Shown piece by piece: positions 41,043 through 49,441 of a stretch of DNA of 64,000 nt (its first letter is position 1; each line of letters starts with the position of its first letter). The translations under genes were made by a program, and so were the position numbers. Under the pieces are notes generated by a model. That model ran no database searches and was not told where the DNA came from. It worked only from the letters and a program-made list of their open reading frames with translations. Source of the stretch: JACVRW01 sp963734365 (GTDB lineage: Bacteria > Actinomycetota > Thermoleophilia > Solirubrobacterales > Thermoleophilaceae); NCBI GenBank assembly GCA_963734365.1, contig CAVTGV010000004.1:930001-994000 (forward strand), read 5' to 3'.

Positions 41043-42953
41043 GTGTGCGGGATAGCCGGACAGGTACGCGACGACGGCCGCCCGGTCTCCGAGGCGCTGA
41101 TCGAGCGCATGTGTGCCGGACTCGAGCACCGCGGTCCGGACGCGCGCGGCGTGCACGTCTCGCCCGAGGCGGGCATCGGCATCCAGCGGCTGCGCGTGAT
41201 CGATCTCGCGACCGGCGACCAACCCGTCTACAACGAGGACCGTACCGTCGCCGTCGTGATGAACGGCGAGATCTACAACTACCTCGAGCTGCGCGAGCGC
41301 CTCGCGCGGTCGGGACACACGTTCACCACGCAGGGAGACACGGAGGTCATCGTCCATCTCTACGAGGAGTACGGCGAGGACTGCGTGCGCCACCTCCACG
41401 GGATGTTCGCCTTCGCGCTCTGGGACCAGCGTCGCCGGCAGCTGCTGCTGGCGCGCGACCGGGTCGGCAAGAAGCCGCTGCTCTACGCCCATCGTGACGG
41501 CGCGCTGAGCTTCGCTTCCGAGTTGGGGGCGCTGCTCGAGGACGGCGAGATCGCGCGCGAGCCCGATCCGGTGGCGCTCGACCGCTACCTGGCCTACGGC
41601 TACGTACCCACCCCGTTGACGGCTCTGCGAGGCGTGCGCAAGCTGCCGCCCGCCCACACCATGCTCGTCCGCGACGGCGAGGCGGTGTTGCGCCGCTACT
41701 GGAAGCTCGACTACTCGACCAAGCTCGAAGGCGTGGCGGTGGAGGAGCTCTGCGAGCGCATCCGCCACGAGCTGCGTGAGGCCACCCGGCGCCGCCTGAT
41801 CTCAGACGTTCCGCTCGGCGCCTTCCTCTCGGGCGGGATCGACTCGTCCGCCGTCGTGGCGGCCATGGCCGAGGCTTCCTCCGAGCCCGTGAGGACATTC
41901 TCTATCGGCTTCGACCATCAGGACTTCGACGAGCTCGGCTACGCGCGCGAGATCTCAGAGCGGTTCGGGACTGTCCACGAGGAGTTCCGCGTAGAGGCCG
42001 ACGCGGTGGCGATCGCGCCCAAGCTGGTTCGCCACTACGGCGAGCCGTTCGCGGACTCGTCGGCGATCCCGAGCTTCTACCTCGCCGAGATGGCACGCCG
42101 CCACGTGACCGTCGCTCTGAACGGCGACGGCGGAGACGAGTCCTTCGGCGGGTACACACGCTACGTGGCCAACTCCGTGGCCGGCCGCCTGGATCAGCTC
42201 CCCCAGTCGCTGCGCGGCGCCATCGCCGCGCTCGGCGGTCGCATTCCTGAGAGCGGCAACGTCGCCAGCGTGGCGAACAAGGCCCGCAGGCTCTCCAGCA
42301 CCCTCGCGCTGGACGGCCCCGACCGCTACGCCCGCTACATGGCGTGGTTCAACCAGGCGCACCGCCATGAGCTGTACAGCGCGGACTTCGCCGCGCGGGC
42401 CGCCAACGCAGCCGGCGACGTGATCGGCGATCCCTGGGCTTCGGCGTCCGGGAGCGCCGTCGTGGACAGGATGCTCGAGGTCGACGTCTCGACCTATCTC
42501 GTCGACGACCTCATCGCGAAGATCGACATAGCCACGATGGCCCACGGTCTCGAGGCGCGCTCGCCCCTCCTGGATCACCGGCTGATGGAGCTCGCCGCGT
42601 CGATCCCGGCCGAGTACAAGGTGCGCGGCCGGGAGAAGAAGTGGATCCTGCGCAAGGCGCTGCGAGGCTGGCTGCCCGACTCCATTCTCGACCGTCCCAA
42701 GCAGGGCTTCACGGTGCCGCTCTCGGCCTGGCTTCGGTCCGACCTGCGGCCGTGGGCTCAGGAGGTGCTCCTGGACCCGGCGAGCATCGACCGCGGGTAC
42801 TTCGATGAGCATGCCGTACGCGGGCTGCTCGACCGCCACGACGCCGGCACCGACGGCGACGCCAAGCGCATCTGGGCGCTCGTGATGCTCGAGCTCTGGC
42901 ACCGCGAGTTCGTCGACACGCGCGCCGGGAACAGCCTGGCCGAGGCGGCCTGA
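41043..42953 (+). CDS. asnB: Asparagine synthase (glutamine-hydrolysing)-like, AsnB family
   Basis: 636 residues. GTG 41043 is chosen because it places the nucleophilic Cys at residue 2 (MCGIAGQV), needed after Met removal for the N-terminal glutaminase. 'RGPDARG', 'NGEIYNY' and 'GDTEVI' complete that domain. The synthetase half has the PP-loop 'LSGGIDSSAVVA' and 'YGEPFADSSAIPS'. In polysaccharide clusters AsnB-like enzymes often amidate uronic acids or other carboxylates, so the substrate may be a sugar acid instead of aspartate; the sequence does not decide. It lies 43 nt after the oxidoreductase. Confidence 0.93.
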   Translation: MCGIAGQVRDDGRPVSEALIERMCAGLEHRGPDARGVHVSPEAGIGIQRLRVIDLATGDQPVYNEDRTVAVVMNGEIYNYLELRERLARSGHTFTTQGDTEVIVHLYEEYGEDCVRHLHGMFAFALWDQRRRQLLLARDRVGKKPLLYAHRDGALSFASELGALLEDGEIAREPDPVALDRYLAYGYVPTPLTALRGVRKLPPAHTMLVRDGEAVLRRYWKLDYSTKLEGVAVEELCERIRHELREATRRRLISDVPLGAFLSGGIDSSAVVAAMAEASSEPVRTFSIGFDHQDFDELGYAREISERFGTVHEEFRVEADAVAIAPKLVRHYGEPFADSSAIPSFYLAEMARRHVTVALNGDGGDESFGGYTRYVANSVAGRLDQLPQSLRGAIAALGGRIPESGNVASVANKARRLSSTLALDGPDRYARYMAWFNQAHRHELYSADFAARAANAAGDVIGDPWASASGSAVVDRMLEVDVSTYLVDDLIAKIDIATMAHGLEARSPLLDHRLMELAASIPAEYKVRGREKKWILRKALRGWLPDSILDRPKQGFTVPLSAWLRSDLRPWAQEVLLDPASIDRGYFDEHAVRGLLDRHDAGTDGDAKRIWALVMLELWHREFVDTRAGNSLAEAA

Positions 42954-42963
42954 GGAGGCGGCG

Positions 42964-43854
42964 ATGACCGCGGAGATCGACGCCGTCGTAGTCAGCTACC
43001 GCAGCCGCGAGACGCTGCGCCAGTGCGTTGAGCCGCTGGCCGCGATCCCCGGCGTCGCGGTCACGGTGGTCGACAACGATTCGCCCGACGACTCGCTCGC
43101 GGCGGTCGCCGATCTGCCGGTGCAGCTGATCCAGTCGGGACGAAACGGCGGCTTCGGCTTCGGTTGCAACCTCGGCATGGCCGCCGGCTCCAGCCCGCTG
43201 GTGCTGTTCCTCAACCCGGACGCCTGCATCGAGGCCGATGAGCTGCAGAAAATGGTCGACGTGCTGAGGGCCGAGCCCGACGTGGCGCTGGTAGGGCCGC
43301 GGCTGCTCGACGACTCGGGGGACCTGATCCCCACCGTACGGCGCTACCAGCGGCCCAGCTCGGTATGGGCGGAGGCGCTCTACCTGCACCGGTTCCTTCC
43401 GGGCTCGGTCCAGTGGGCGCACGAGATCGACACACGCGCATCGACGCACGAGGCCGCGGCCTACCCGGAATGGTTGTCCGGCGCCTGCATGCTCGCTCGC
43501 CGCGACGCGCTGGAGGCGGTGGGAGGCTTCGACGAGGGCTTCTTCCTCTACTGCGAGGACATGGATCTGTGTGCCCGGCTGCGCGCCGCCGGCGGGCGCG
43601 TTCGCTACGAGCCCGAGGCCGTGGTGCGACACCGAGGCGGGCACTCGGCTCCGTACAACAGCCTGCGCGCGGTACTCATCCGCAGCCGGGTCCGCTACGC
43701 GCGCCGGCACGGCGGCCGGCTGTCGGCCGCCCTGGTTCGCGCCGGGGTGACCGCACACGCGCTCACCCATCTGCTCGGCAGCGCCGGTCGGCCCGCACAC
43801 CGGCGCGGCCACCGCGCCGCCCTGCAGGCGACTCTGGAACGCATTCCGGCGTGA
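42964..43854 (+). CDS. GT2-family glycosyltransferase (rhamnosyltransferase-like)
   Basis: 296 residues, GT-A fold. 'IDAVVVSYRSRETLRQCVEPLAAIPGVAVTVVDNDSPDDS', 'NGGFGFGCNLGMAAGSSPLVLFLNPDACIE' (the DxD-equivalent NPD), 'WLSGACMLARRDALEAVGGFDEGFFLYCEDMDLCARLRAAG' and 'VRHRGGHS' are those of WbbL-like inverting transferases, often for rhamnose. A GGAGGCGGCG site precedes ATG 42964. First gene of a tightly overlapping set of four running to 46452, and it ends with a 4-nt overlap. Confidence 0.9.
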   Translation: MTAEIDAVVVSYRSRETLRQCVEPLAAIPGVAVTVVDNDSPDDSLAAVADLPVQLIQSGRNGGFGFGCNLGMAAGSSPLVLFLNPDACIEADELQKMVDVLRAEPDVALVGPRLLDDSGDLIPTVRRYQRPSSVWAEALYLHRFLPGSVQWAHEIDTRASTHEAAAYPEWLSGACMLARRDALEAVGGFDEGFFLYCEDMDLCARLRAAGGRVRYEPEAVVRHRGGHSAPYNSLRAVLIRSRVRYARRHGGRLSAALVRAGVTAHALTHLLGSAGRPAHRRGHRAALQATLERIPA

Positions 43855-44510
43855 CGAACGGCGTGGTGCACAACCTCACCTTCCACGGCGTTGGAGATCC
43901 GCCCCGGGCTCTCACCCCGGGTGAGGCGGAGTGCTGGCTCACGACCGACGACCTCGCCGCGGCCCTCGACGCGGTGGCCTCCAGAGACGACGTGCGCATC
44001 ACCTTCGACGACAGCAATCGCTCCGACGTCGATGTGGCGCTCCCCGCTCTGCTGGAACGAGGGCTGCGGGCCACCTTCTTCGTGCTCGCCGGCCGGCTCG
44101 ACGACCCCGAGCACCTCGGAGAGGAGGAGCTCGACCGGCTGGTCGGAGCGGGAATGGAAGTTGGGTCGCACGGCCTCGACCACACCGACTGGCGGCTCCT
44201 GGACGACGCGGCGCTGGCCCGGGAGATCAGCGAGTCGCGCGCGATCCTCGAGCGCGTGCTGGAGCGGCCCGTCGCAGACGTGTCGGTTCCGTTCGGCTCC
44301 TACGACCGGCGTGTGCTCGCCTGCGTGCGGCGCGAGGGCGGATACCAGCGCGCCTTCACGAGCGACGGCGGGGCGGCCCGCACCGACGCCTGGTTGCAGA
44401 CCCGGAGCACCGTGACGACGGCCGACCCGCCGGACGCGCTGGCGAAGCTGCCCGGCCAGGCCGACCGCGCTCAGCTCGCGCTGAAGCGCTGCGTGAAGCG
44501 ATGGCGCTGA
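43851..44510 (+). CDS. NodB-like polysaccharide deacetylase (CE4)
   Basis: 219 residues from GTG 43851. Motif 1 is TFDDSNRSD (D53, D54; the usual Gly after DD is Ser), motif 2 is SHGLDH (H107, H111) and 'VPFGSYDRRV' near 145 is motif 3. The catalytic and zinc residues are therefore kept. No signal peptide. GTGA overlap with the GT2 gene and 10-nt overlap with the ATP-grasp gene imply strict co-production. Probably removes an acetyl group from the sugar added by the GT2 enzyme; this is inference. Confidence 0.85.
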   Translation: MTNGVVHNLTFHGVGDPPRALTPGEAECWLTTDDLAAALDAVASRDDVRITFDDSNRSDVDVALPALLERGLRATFFVLAGRLDDPEHLGEEELDRLVGAGMEVGSHGLDHTDWRLLDDAALAREISESRAILERVLERPVADVSVPFGSYDRRVLACVRREGGYQRAFTSDGGAARTDAWLQTRSTVTTADPPDALAKLPGQADRAQLALKRCVKRWR

Positions 44511-45709
44511 ACGGCCGGCGCCCGGACGGCCCGGTTCTGATCGGCTTCGCCGACGCTCTGGCCGCCCCCGAGGCGGCCGCGAGCCTTCTCGGCGCCGATC
44601 TACCCGTGGCCGCCTTCCAGCGCCGCGGTGGCCGCACGCCGCTGCGCCGCCGCAAGGACGTGTCCCTGCACGGGATCGTGGCCCCCGAGAACGATGCCGC
44701 TTCGTCGGCGGGCGAGCTCGCCGAGCTGGCGGTCCGCCTGGGAGCCGTGGCGCTGATGCCGCTCGACGACGCGTCGCTGTGGCTGTGCGACCGCGCGGCA
44801 CAGCGAACGGGCCTGCCCGTGGTGGGGCCCACCGGCGCGCAGGCCGAGCTGGCCCTGAACAAGGCCCTCCAGATCACCGCCGCCTCGGAGGCCGGCCTGC
44901 CGGTCCCGCCGACGCAGGTCGTGACCGCAGAGGGCGATCCGCCCACTACCGGCTATCCGGTGATGGTCAAGCCGGCGCTCGCCGTGAGCGAAACACGGGG
45001 CCGGCTGATCCGGGGGGCGCCGGCGCTCTGCGGCGACAGCTCCGAGCTGCGCGAGGCCATCCGCGACCGCCAACACCTCGGTTCGCTGCTCGTCCAGCCA
45101 CGCCTGACCGGCACCGGCGAGGGTCTGTTCGGGATCGCGATCGGCGACGAGATCAGACACCCGAGCGCCCATCGGCGGCTGCGGATGCTCAACCCGCAGG
45201 GCTCGGGATCCAGCGCCTGCGTGTCCACGGCACCCGACGCCGATCTCATCGCGGCCGGGGCGCAGATGCTGGCGGGCGCCGGCTGGCGCGGCCTGTTCAT
45301 GCTCGAGTTCCTCCGTGACCGCAGCGGCACACCGTGGTTCATGGAGCTCAACGGCCGCAGCTGGGGCAGCCTCGCGCTGGCACGACGGCTGGGGCTCGAG
45401 TACCCCGCGTGGGCGGCTCTGGACGTGCTCGGCCTCGCATCTGCGCCGCTCGCTCCCAGCCTGTCGCCGAACGGAGAAGGGGTCGTGTGCCGTCATCTCG
45501 GTCGCGAGATCCTGCACGTGGGCGCCGTGGTGCGCGGACCCCGGTCGAACGTGTCCGCCGATTGGCCGTCACGCTGGCGCACACTGCTCGACGTTGCCCG
45601 AATCCGCCGCGGCGAGCGCTGGTACAACTGGTCGGCGAAGCATCCGTCGGTGTTCTTCGCCGACACCGTCGACACGCTGCTGGACGCCGTCCGCCGGGGT
45701 GAGAGGTGA
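44501..45709 (+). CDS. ATP-grasp ligase
   Basis: 402 residues. ATP-grasp fold: 'DGPVLIGFADALAAPEAAASLL' opening Rossmann-like domain, 'NKALQITAASEAGLPVPPTQVV', 'GYPVMVKPALAV' (binding Lys), 'LLVQPRLTGTGEGLFGIAIGDEI' and 'LFMLEFLRDRSGTPWFMELNGRSWGSLALARR' with E and N metal ligands. Carboxylate-amine ligase chemistry is expected. Placed between a deacetylase that would expose an amine and a PHP hydrolase, it could acylate that amine with an amino acid or other acid. Different in layout from the ATP-grasp fusion at 20078. ATG 44501. Confidence 0.88.
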   Translation: MALNGRRPDGPVLIGFADALAAPEAAASLLGADLPVAAFQRRGGRTPLRRRKDVSLHGIVAPENDAASSAGELAELAVRLGAVALMPLDDASLWLCDRAAQRTGLPVVGPTGAQAELALNKALQITAASEAGLPVPPTQVVTAEGDPPTTGYPVMVKPALAVSETRGRLIRGAPALCGDSSELREAIRDRQHLGSLLVQPRLTGTGEGLFGIAIGDEIRHPSAHRRLRMLNPQGSGSSACVSTAPDADLIAAGAQMLAGAGWRGLFMLEFLRDRSGTPWFMELNGRSWGSLALARRLGLEYPAWAALDVLGLASAPLAPSLSPNGEGVVCRHLGREILHVGAVVRGPRSNVSADWPSRWRTLLDVARIRRGERWYNWSAKHPSVFFADTVDTLLDAVRRGER

Positions 45710-46452
45710 CCGCCCTGCGAGTGGCCTGTCACGTCCACTCGACCTGGTCCTACGACGGGAGCTGGACGCTGGAGGCGCTGGCTCGTGCGTTCGCCCGCCA
45801 GGGTCGAGACGCCGTCCTCATGGCCGAGCACGACCGGACCTTCGACGCGGCCCGCTGGGCGGACTACCAAGAGGCCTGTGCTGAGGCCAGCGCCGCCGGC
45901 GCCCTCCTCGTGCCCGGAATCGAGTACAGCGACGCCGACAACCTGGTCCACACGGCCGTCTGGGGCGTCGAGGAGTTTCTGGGGCGCGACCGACCCACGG
46001 CCGAGCTGCTCGAGGACGCACATGAGGGTGTGAGCGTCATCGCGCACCCGGGCCGGCGCCGGGCCGGGGAGACACTGGCCCGAGAATGCTTCGAGCTGGC
46101 CACCGGCATCGAGATCTGGAACCGCAAGTACGACGGCGTCGCGCCGGGCGCGACGGGCATCGAGCTCGCGCGCCGGCACGGCCTGCAGCCGTTCGTGGGG
46201 CTCGACTTCCACACGGCCCGTCAGTTCTTCCCGCTAGCAATGGAGGCCGGCCTCGACGCTCCGGCCGAAGCCGGTGAGCTGGTGGATGCGCTGCGCGAGG
46301 GCCGCTTCGCGCCCAGCGCCTTCGCGGTCCCGGCAGGGCATTTCACCGACGGACGCGGCCTCGACACCGTGCGGGCGGCCGAGTACGCCCGCCAACAGCT
46401 CGCCTCCGCGCTACGGGGGATCGGCCGACGCCGGGCGGCCCTCAAGGGCTAG
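45706..46452 (+). CDS. PHP-family metal-dependent phosphoesterase
   Basis: 248 residues. PHP motifs: HVHSTWSYDG (H9, H11, D17), AEHDR (E41, H42), GIEYS (E73), AHPGR (H114) and GLDFHT (D167, H169), a full trinuclear metal site. These enzymes hydrolyse phosphomonoesters or phosphodiesters. GTG start overlaps the ATP-grasp stop (GTGA), so it belongs to the same four-gene operon. It may recycle or remove a phosphate from a sugar or lipid-linked intermediate. 18 nt after its stop is the stop of the convergent beta-helix gene. Confidence 0.9.
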   Translation: MTALRVACHVHSTWSYDGSWTLEALARAFARQGRDAVLMAEHDRTFDAARWADYQEACAEASAAGALLVPGIEYSDADNLVHTAVWGVEEFLGRDRPTAELLEDAHEGVSVIAHPGRRRAGETLARECFELATGIEIWNRKYDGVAPGATGIELARRHGLQPFVGLDFHTARQFFPLAMEAGLDAPAEAGELVDALREGRFAPSAFAVPAGHFTDGRGLDTVRAAEYARQQLASALRGIGRRRAALKG

Positions 46453-46454
46453 TG

Positions 46455-46482
46455 CCCTAGGGAAAGCGCCCTAGGGAAAGCG
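46455..46482 (+). repeat. 14-bp tandem duplication at the convergent gene ends
   Basis: CCCTAGGGAAAGCG occurs twice in tandem (46455-46468, 46469-46482). It spans the stop of the minus-strand beta-helix gene (46473-46471), so the duplicated unit repeats the last codons and stop. Confidence 0.85.
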
Positions 46483-47634
46483 CACCCCGATGTCGCGGCC
46501 GTCCGAGGCCGCCAGCCTCCCGAGCGAGCCGGCGGCAAGCTTGAAGCCCTTGTAGCTCGTCGGAGCCGAGCCGCCCACGTAGACCGGCGAGCCACGCCGG
46601 TCGCCCGGGCCGATGGGATTCTGGGACGCCAGCAGGTTGTTGCGCGACGAGAAGGTCGCGCCGTTCTGGGCGCTAATGGCCGACAGGACGTTGTTTTCGA
46701 TCACCGTGCCGCGGCCCAGGTCGTCGCCCGACTTGCTGCCGAGAGCTATCTGCCCGCAGCGCTGGTTGAACTCACAGGCGCCGTCGACGAGTGTGTTGTG
46801 ACGCACGATCGAACCGTCGTCCGAGTAGAGGTCGAGCCAGGGCCGGCTCACGCCCCGCCCGACCACGTTGTCCTCTATTACCTCGTGATCGGCGCCGTCG
46901 GCCGCCATGATCACCCCGACCCCGTTCGGCAGGTTGTGGAACCAGTTGCCGCGGATCAGTGTCTGGGCACTCCCGTACAGCTGGATCGCGTCCGCGTGGA
47001 CACCGCCGGCCGAGCCGGACTCGAGGTTCAGGAACTGGTTGCCGATTATCCGCGTTCCGCGCGAGCCGTTCTGGATCCCGTCCGAGAGACCACCCCAGAA
47101 CACGGAGTTCTGGATCGTGATTCCCGAGGGCTGGCCGGTCTTCTCCGGCAGCCAGACTCTCCCCTCCGCGCAGCCCGAGCACTTGTCCCAGTCGCGATGG
47201 AGGTTGCTGTCGAACAGTACGTTCGCGTTCTGGAGCTGGCCCGTACGGAAGATCGTCTGCCCGACCACATCAGAGCCGCGCACCGTGATGTTCTTCGTGC
47301 GCGCGTCGCCCAGCTCGATGCCGGTGAGACGCAAGCCCTCGATCGTGATATTGGCCGCCGGGCGGAAGCTCAGCGCCATCACCGCCGACGCGCCGGCCTG
47401 CGCCCGAATCGTCACCGGGGTCGAGCGCAGGCTTCCGGCAAAGGTTCCGTAGGAGCCCCCCGAGAGGCACAGCACCGCCCCCGCGGGCGCCGACCGGTAT
47501 GCGGCGGCGAAGGTCGCCGGGGTCACGTTCTGGGAGCAGGGGGCGCTCCCCGAAGGGGCGCAGCCCGAGAAAGCCAACACCAGCACCAGGCTCGCGAGGA
47601 GCGGCAGCGCGCAGGCGAAACGAGCAAAGGCCAT
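46471..47634 (-). CDS. Secreted parallel beta-helix lipoprotein (beta-helix paralogue 2)
   Basis: 387 residues. Signal peptide with a lipobox-like 'LAFSGC' (Cys 25), so the protein is probably lipid-anchored. The beta-helix domain is the shortest form of the family: 'CSQNVTPATFAAAYRSAPAGAVLCLSGGSYGTF', 'ITVRGSDVVGQTIFRT', 'CSGCAEGRVWLPEKTGQPSGITIQNS', 'GGLSDGIQNGSRGTRIIGN', 'GVHADAIQLYGSAQTLIRGNWFHNLPNGVGVIMAADGADHEVIEDN'. Shares with the other copies a CxxC before RVWLP and the HADAIQ motif. Shares its first base with the stop of the upstream gene at 47634. Confidence 0.85.
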   Translation of the reverse strand: MAFARFACALPLLASLVLVLAFSGCAPSGSAPCSQNVTPATFAAAYRSAPAGAVLCLSGGSYGTFAGSLRSTPVTIRAQAGASAVMALSFRPAANITIEGLRLTGIELGDARTKNITVRGSDVVGQTIFRTGQLQNANVLFDSNLHRDWDKCSGCAEGRVWLPEKTGQPSGITIQNSVFWGGLSDGIQNGSRGTRIIGNQFLNLESGSAGGVHADAIQLYGSAQTLIRGNWFHNLPNGVGVIMAADGADHEVIEDNVVGRGVSRPWLDLYSDDGSIVRHNTLVDGACEFNQRCGQIALGSKSGDDLGRGTVIENNVLSAISAQNGATFSSRNNLLASQNPIGPGDRRGSPVYVGGSAPTSYKGFKLAAGSLGRLAASDGRDIGVRFP

Positions 47635-49250
47635 CAGCGCACCTTGTGGGCCCCACGCCGGCCCGAGCCTCGAATCCTCAGTTTGACGCTGCGCACGCGC
47701 TTGCGCCCGGCGCGGTCGACGGCCACCACGTGCAGCGTGAGCCGCGCGGCGCGCTTGCGGCGGAGGTTCCCCCGCGCCTTCCTGGTCACCGTCATCGTGA
47801 ACTTGCGCTTGCCCGCACGCGGGTAGCGCAAGCTGGTCCGATGGACCTTGAAGGACTTCCTACGACCCTTGCCGAGCGTGCCCCGGACCCTTCCGCGCAG
47901 CTTCATCCGGCCGGGCCGGGTCATCCAGGCGGTCAGCCGCACTCGCCGGGTCCGCTTGAGCGCGCGCATGTGCGAACGGACGCGGAAGCGCATCCGCGGG
48001 CCGCGAACGCGGCGCCGCTTACCGCCGGCAGCGGGCGTCTGCGGGGCCCCGACCGTGCCCGCCGGGCCGCTGAAGCGGACACCCCGGTCGAGCCCGTCGC
48101 TGGCGTTACGGCGGCCGGCGGAGCCGGCGGCGAGCGCGAAGCCCCTGTAGCTGCCCGGCCGCGCGCCGCCGACGAAGATGGGCAGGCCCTGGATGTCGTT
48201 GGGCCCGTAGGTGCGCTCGCGGATCAGGTTGTGGCTGGCGCTGTAGGTGGCGGGCCCGTCGCCCATGGAGATCTCGCCCAGCACGTTGTCCTTGATCACC
48301 GTGCCGCGGCCGGCGTCATCCGCGCTCTTGGATCCGAGCGCGATGATGCCGCAGCGCAGGTTGTACTCGCACTCCCCGTCGGCCATCGTGTTGTGGCGGA
48401 TGATCGATCCGTCGTCGGAGAACAGGTCGATGGCGAACGGACGGGTCTGGCCGCCCGCCGGCAGTGGCGAGAACACGTTGTCCTCGATCACCTCATGGTC
48501 TGCCCCGTCCGCGGCCATGATCTGCCCCACGGCCTGCGGCAGGTCGTGGAACCAGTTGCCCCGGATCACGGTTCCCCCTGAGCCGTACAGCTGGATCGCG
48601 TCGGCGTGCACGCCGTCGGCCGAGCCGGTCTCGATGTTGTGGAAGTCGTTCCCGATGATCTGAGTGCCGTAGGACCCGTTCTGAATCCCGTCGGACAGGC
48701 CGCCGCGGAACTCGCTGTTGCGGATCGTCACGCCTGAGGGCGCCGCGGTCTTGCCCGGCAGCCACACGCGCCCCTCGCCGCAGTTGCCGCACTTGTCCCA
48801 GTCGTGGTGGACGTTGTTGTCGAACAGCACGTTGGCGTTCGCCAGCTCACTCGTCCTGAAGATCACCTGGCCCGGGATGTCCGAGTTGCGCACCGTGATG
48901 TTGCGGGTGGCCGAGGTGCCAAGCTCGGCACCGAGCAACCGCACGCCCTCGATCGCGATGTTCGTCGCCGGCCGGAAGTTCAGGCTCATGCTCACCGCCG
49001 CACCGGGCTGCGGGCGCAGCGTGACCAATCCGGGCTTGATCCCGCCGGAGAAGGTTCCGTAGTCGCCCGCAGTGAGCAGGATGGTGTCCCCGGCCTGGGC
49101 CGAGGCGAACACTCCTCCGAGCGTTGCCGGAGACGCGGTCAGGACCGTGGCCGAGCTGATGGATGGGGCCGCCAGCGCCGCGACCATGGCGACAAGCGCA
49201 GCGACAACAAGACGTGTCTGTGTACGACGTGGACGGTCGGTACCGGCCAT
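47634..49250 (-). CDS. Secreted parallel beta-helix protein with basic C-terminal domain (beta-helix paralogue 3)
   Basis: About 538 residues from ATG 49250 (MAGTDRPRR), with TGGG upstream. Signal peptide 'LVVAALVAMVAALAAPSISSA'. The beta-helix (about 35-410) has 'CGNCGEGRVWLPGKTAAPSGVTIRNSEFRGGLSDGIQNGSYGTQIIGN' and 'GVHADAIQLYGSGGTVIRGNWFHDLPQAVGQIMAADGADHEVIEDN'. The end (about 415-538) is very basic with strand-like 'RVRLTAWMTRPGRMKLRGRV' and 'FTMTVTRKARGNLRRKRAARLTLHVVAVD', similar to the tails of other exported proteins here. Shares one base with paralogue 2. Confidence 0.85.
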   Translation of the reverse strand: MAGTDRPRRTQTRLVVAALVAMVAALAAPSISSATVLTASPATLGGVFASAQAGDTILLTAGDYGTFSGGIKPGLVTLRPQPGAAVSMSLNFRPATNIAIEGVRLLGAELGTSATRNITVRNSDIPGQVIFRTSELANANVLFDNNVHHDWDKCGNCGEGRVWLPGKTAAPSGVTIRNSEFRGGLSDGIQNGSYGTQIIGNDFHNIETGSADGVHADAIQLYGSGGTVIRGNWFHDLPQAVGQIMAADGADHEVIEDNVFSPLPAGGQTRPFAIDLFSDDGSIIRHNTMADGECEYNLRCGIIALGSKSADDAGRGTVIKDNVLGEISMGDGPATYSASHNLIRERTYGPNDIQGLPIFVGGARPGSYRGFALAAGSAGRRNASDGLDRGVRFSGPAGTVGAPQTPAAGGKRRRVRGPRMRFRVRSHMRALKRTRRVRLTAWMTRPGRMKLRGRVRGTLGKGRRKSFKVHRTSLRYPRAGKRKFTMTVTRKARGNLRRKRAARLTLHVVAVDRAGRKRVRSVKLRIRGSGRRGAHKVR

Positions 49251-49441
49251 ATAAGAAACCCACCGATGCGATCGGGGTCGGCACGGTCCCCCCGGAGCGT
49301 GCCTTTGAGCGTGGCGCAGAAGCCTCACTCAGCTCCCTCAGGAGCGGCGGCGAGTATATACAGGCCGCTCGCCGGAACCCGGTCACCCGTAAGTAGGGGC
49401 GCTCCGAGAGCGTTTGTCTGCCAATCGATCCCGGAGCCAAG
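49251..49441. other. Divergent intergenic region
   Basis: 191 bp between beta-helix paralogue 3 and a methyltransferase gene. It should hold both promoters. I see no clean -35/-10 pair. Confidence 0.4.

Noticed and set aside
39455..41182. 575-codon open frame on the minus strand over the sugar transferase and oxidoreductase
   Set aside because: The opposite strand holds two well-conserved enzyme families. No domain is visible in this frame.
44501..45709. Homology of this ATP-grasp gene to the N-terminal domain of the fusion at 20078 as a duplication
   Set aside because: Both have the ATP-grasp fold, but their sequences share little beyond fold motifs by eye; treated as separate families.
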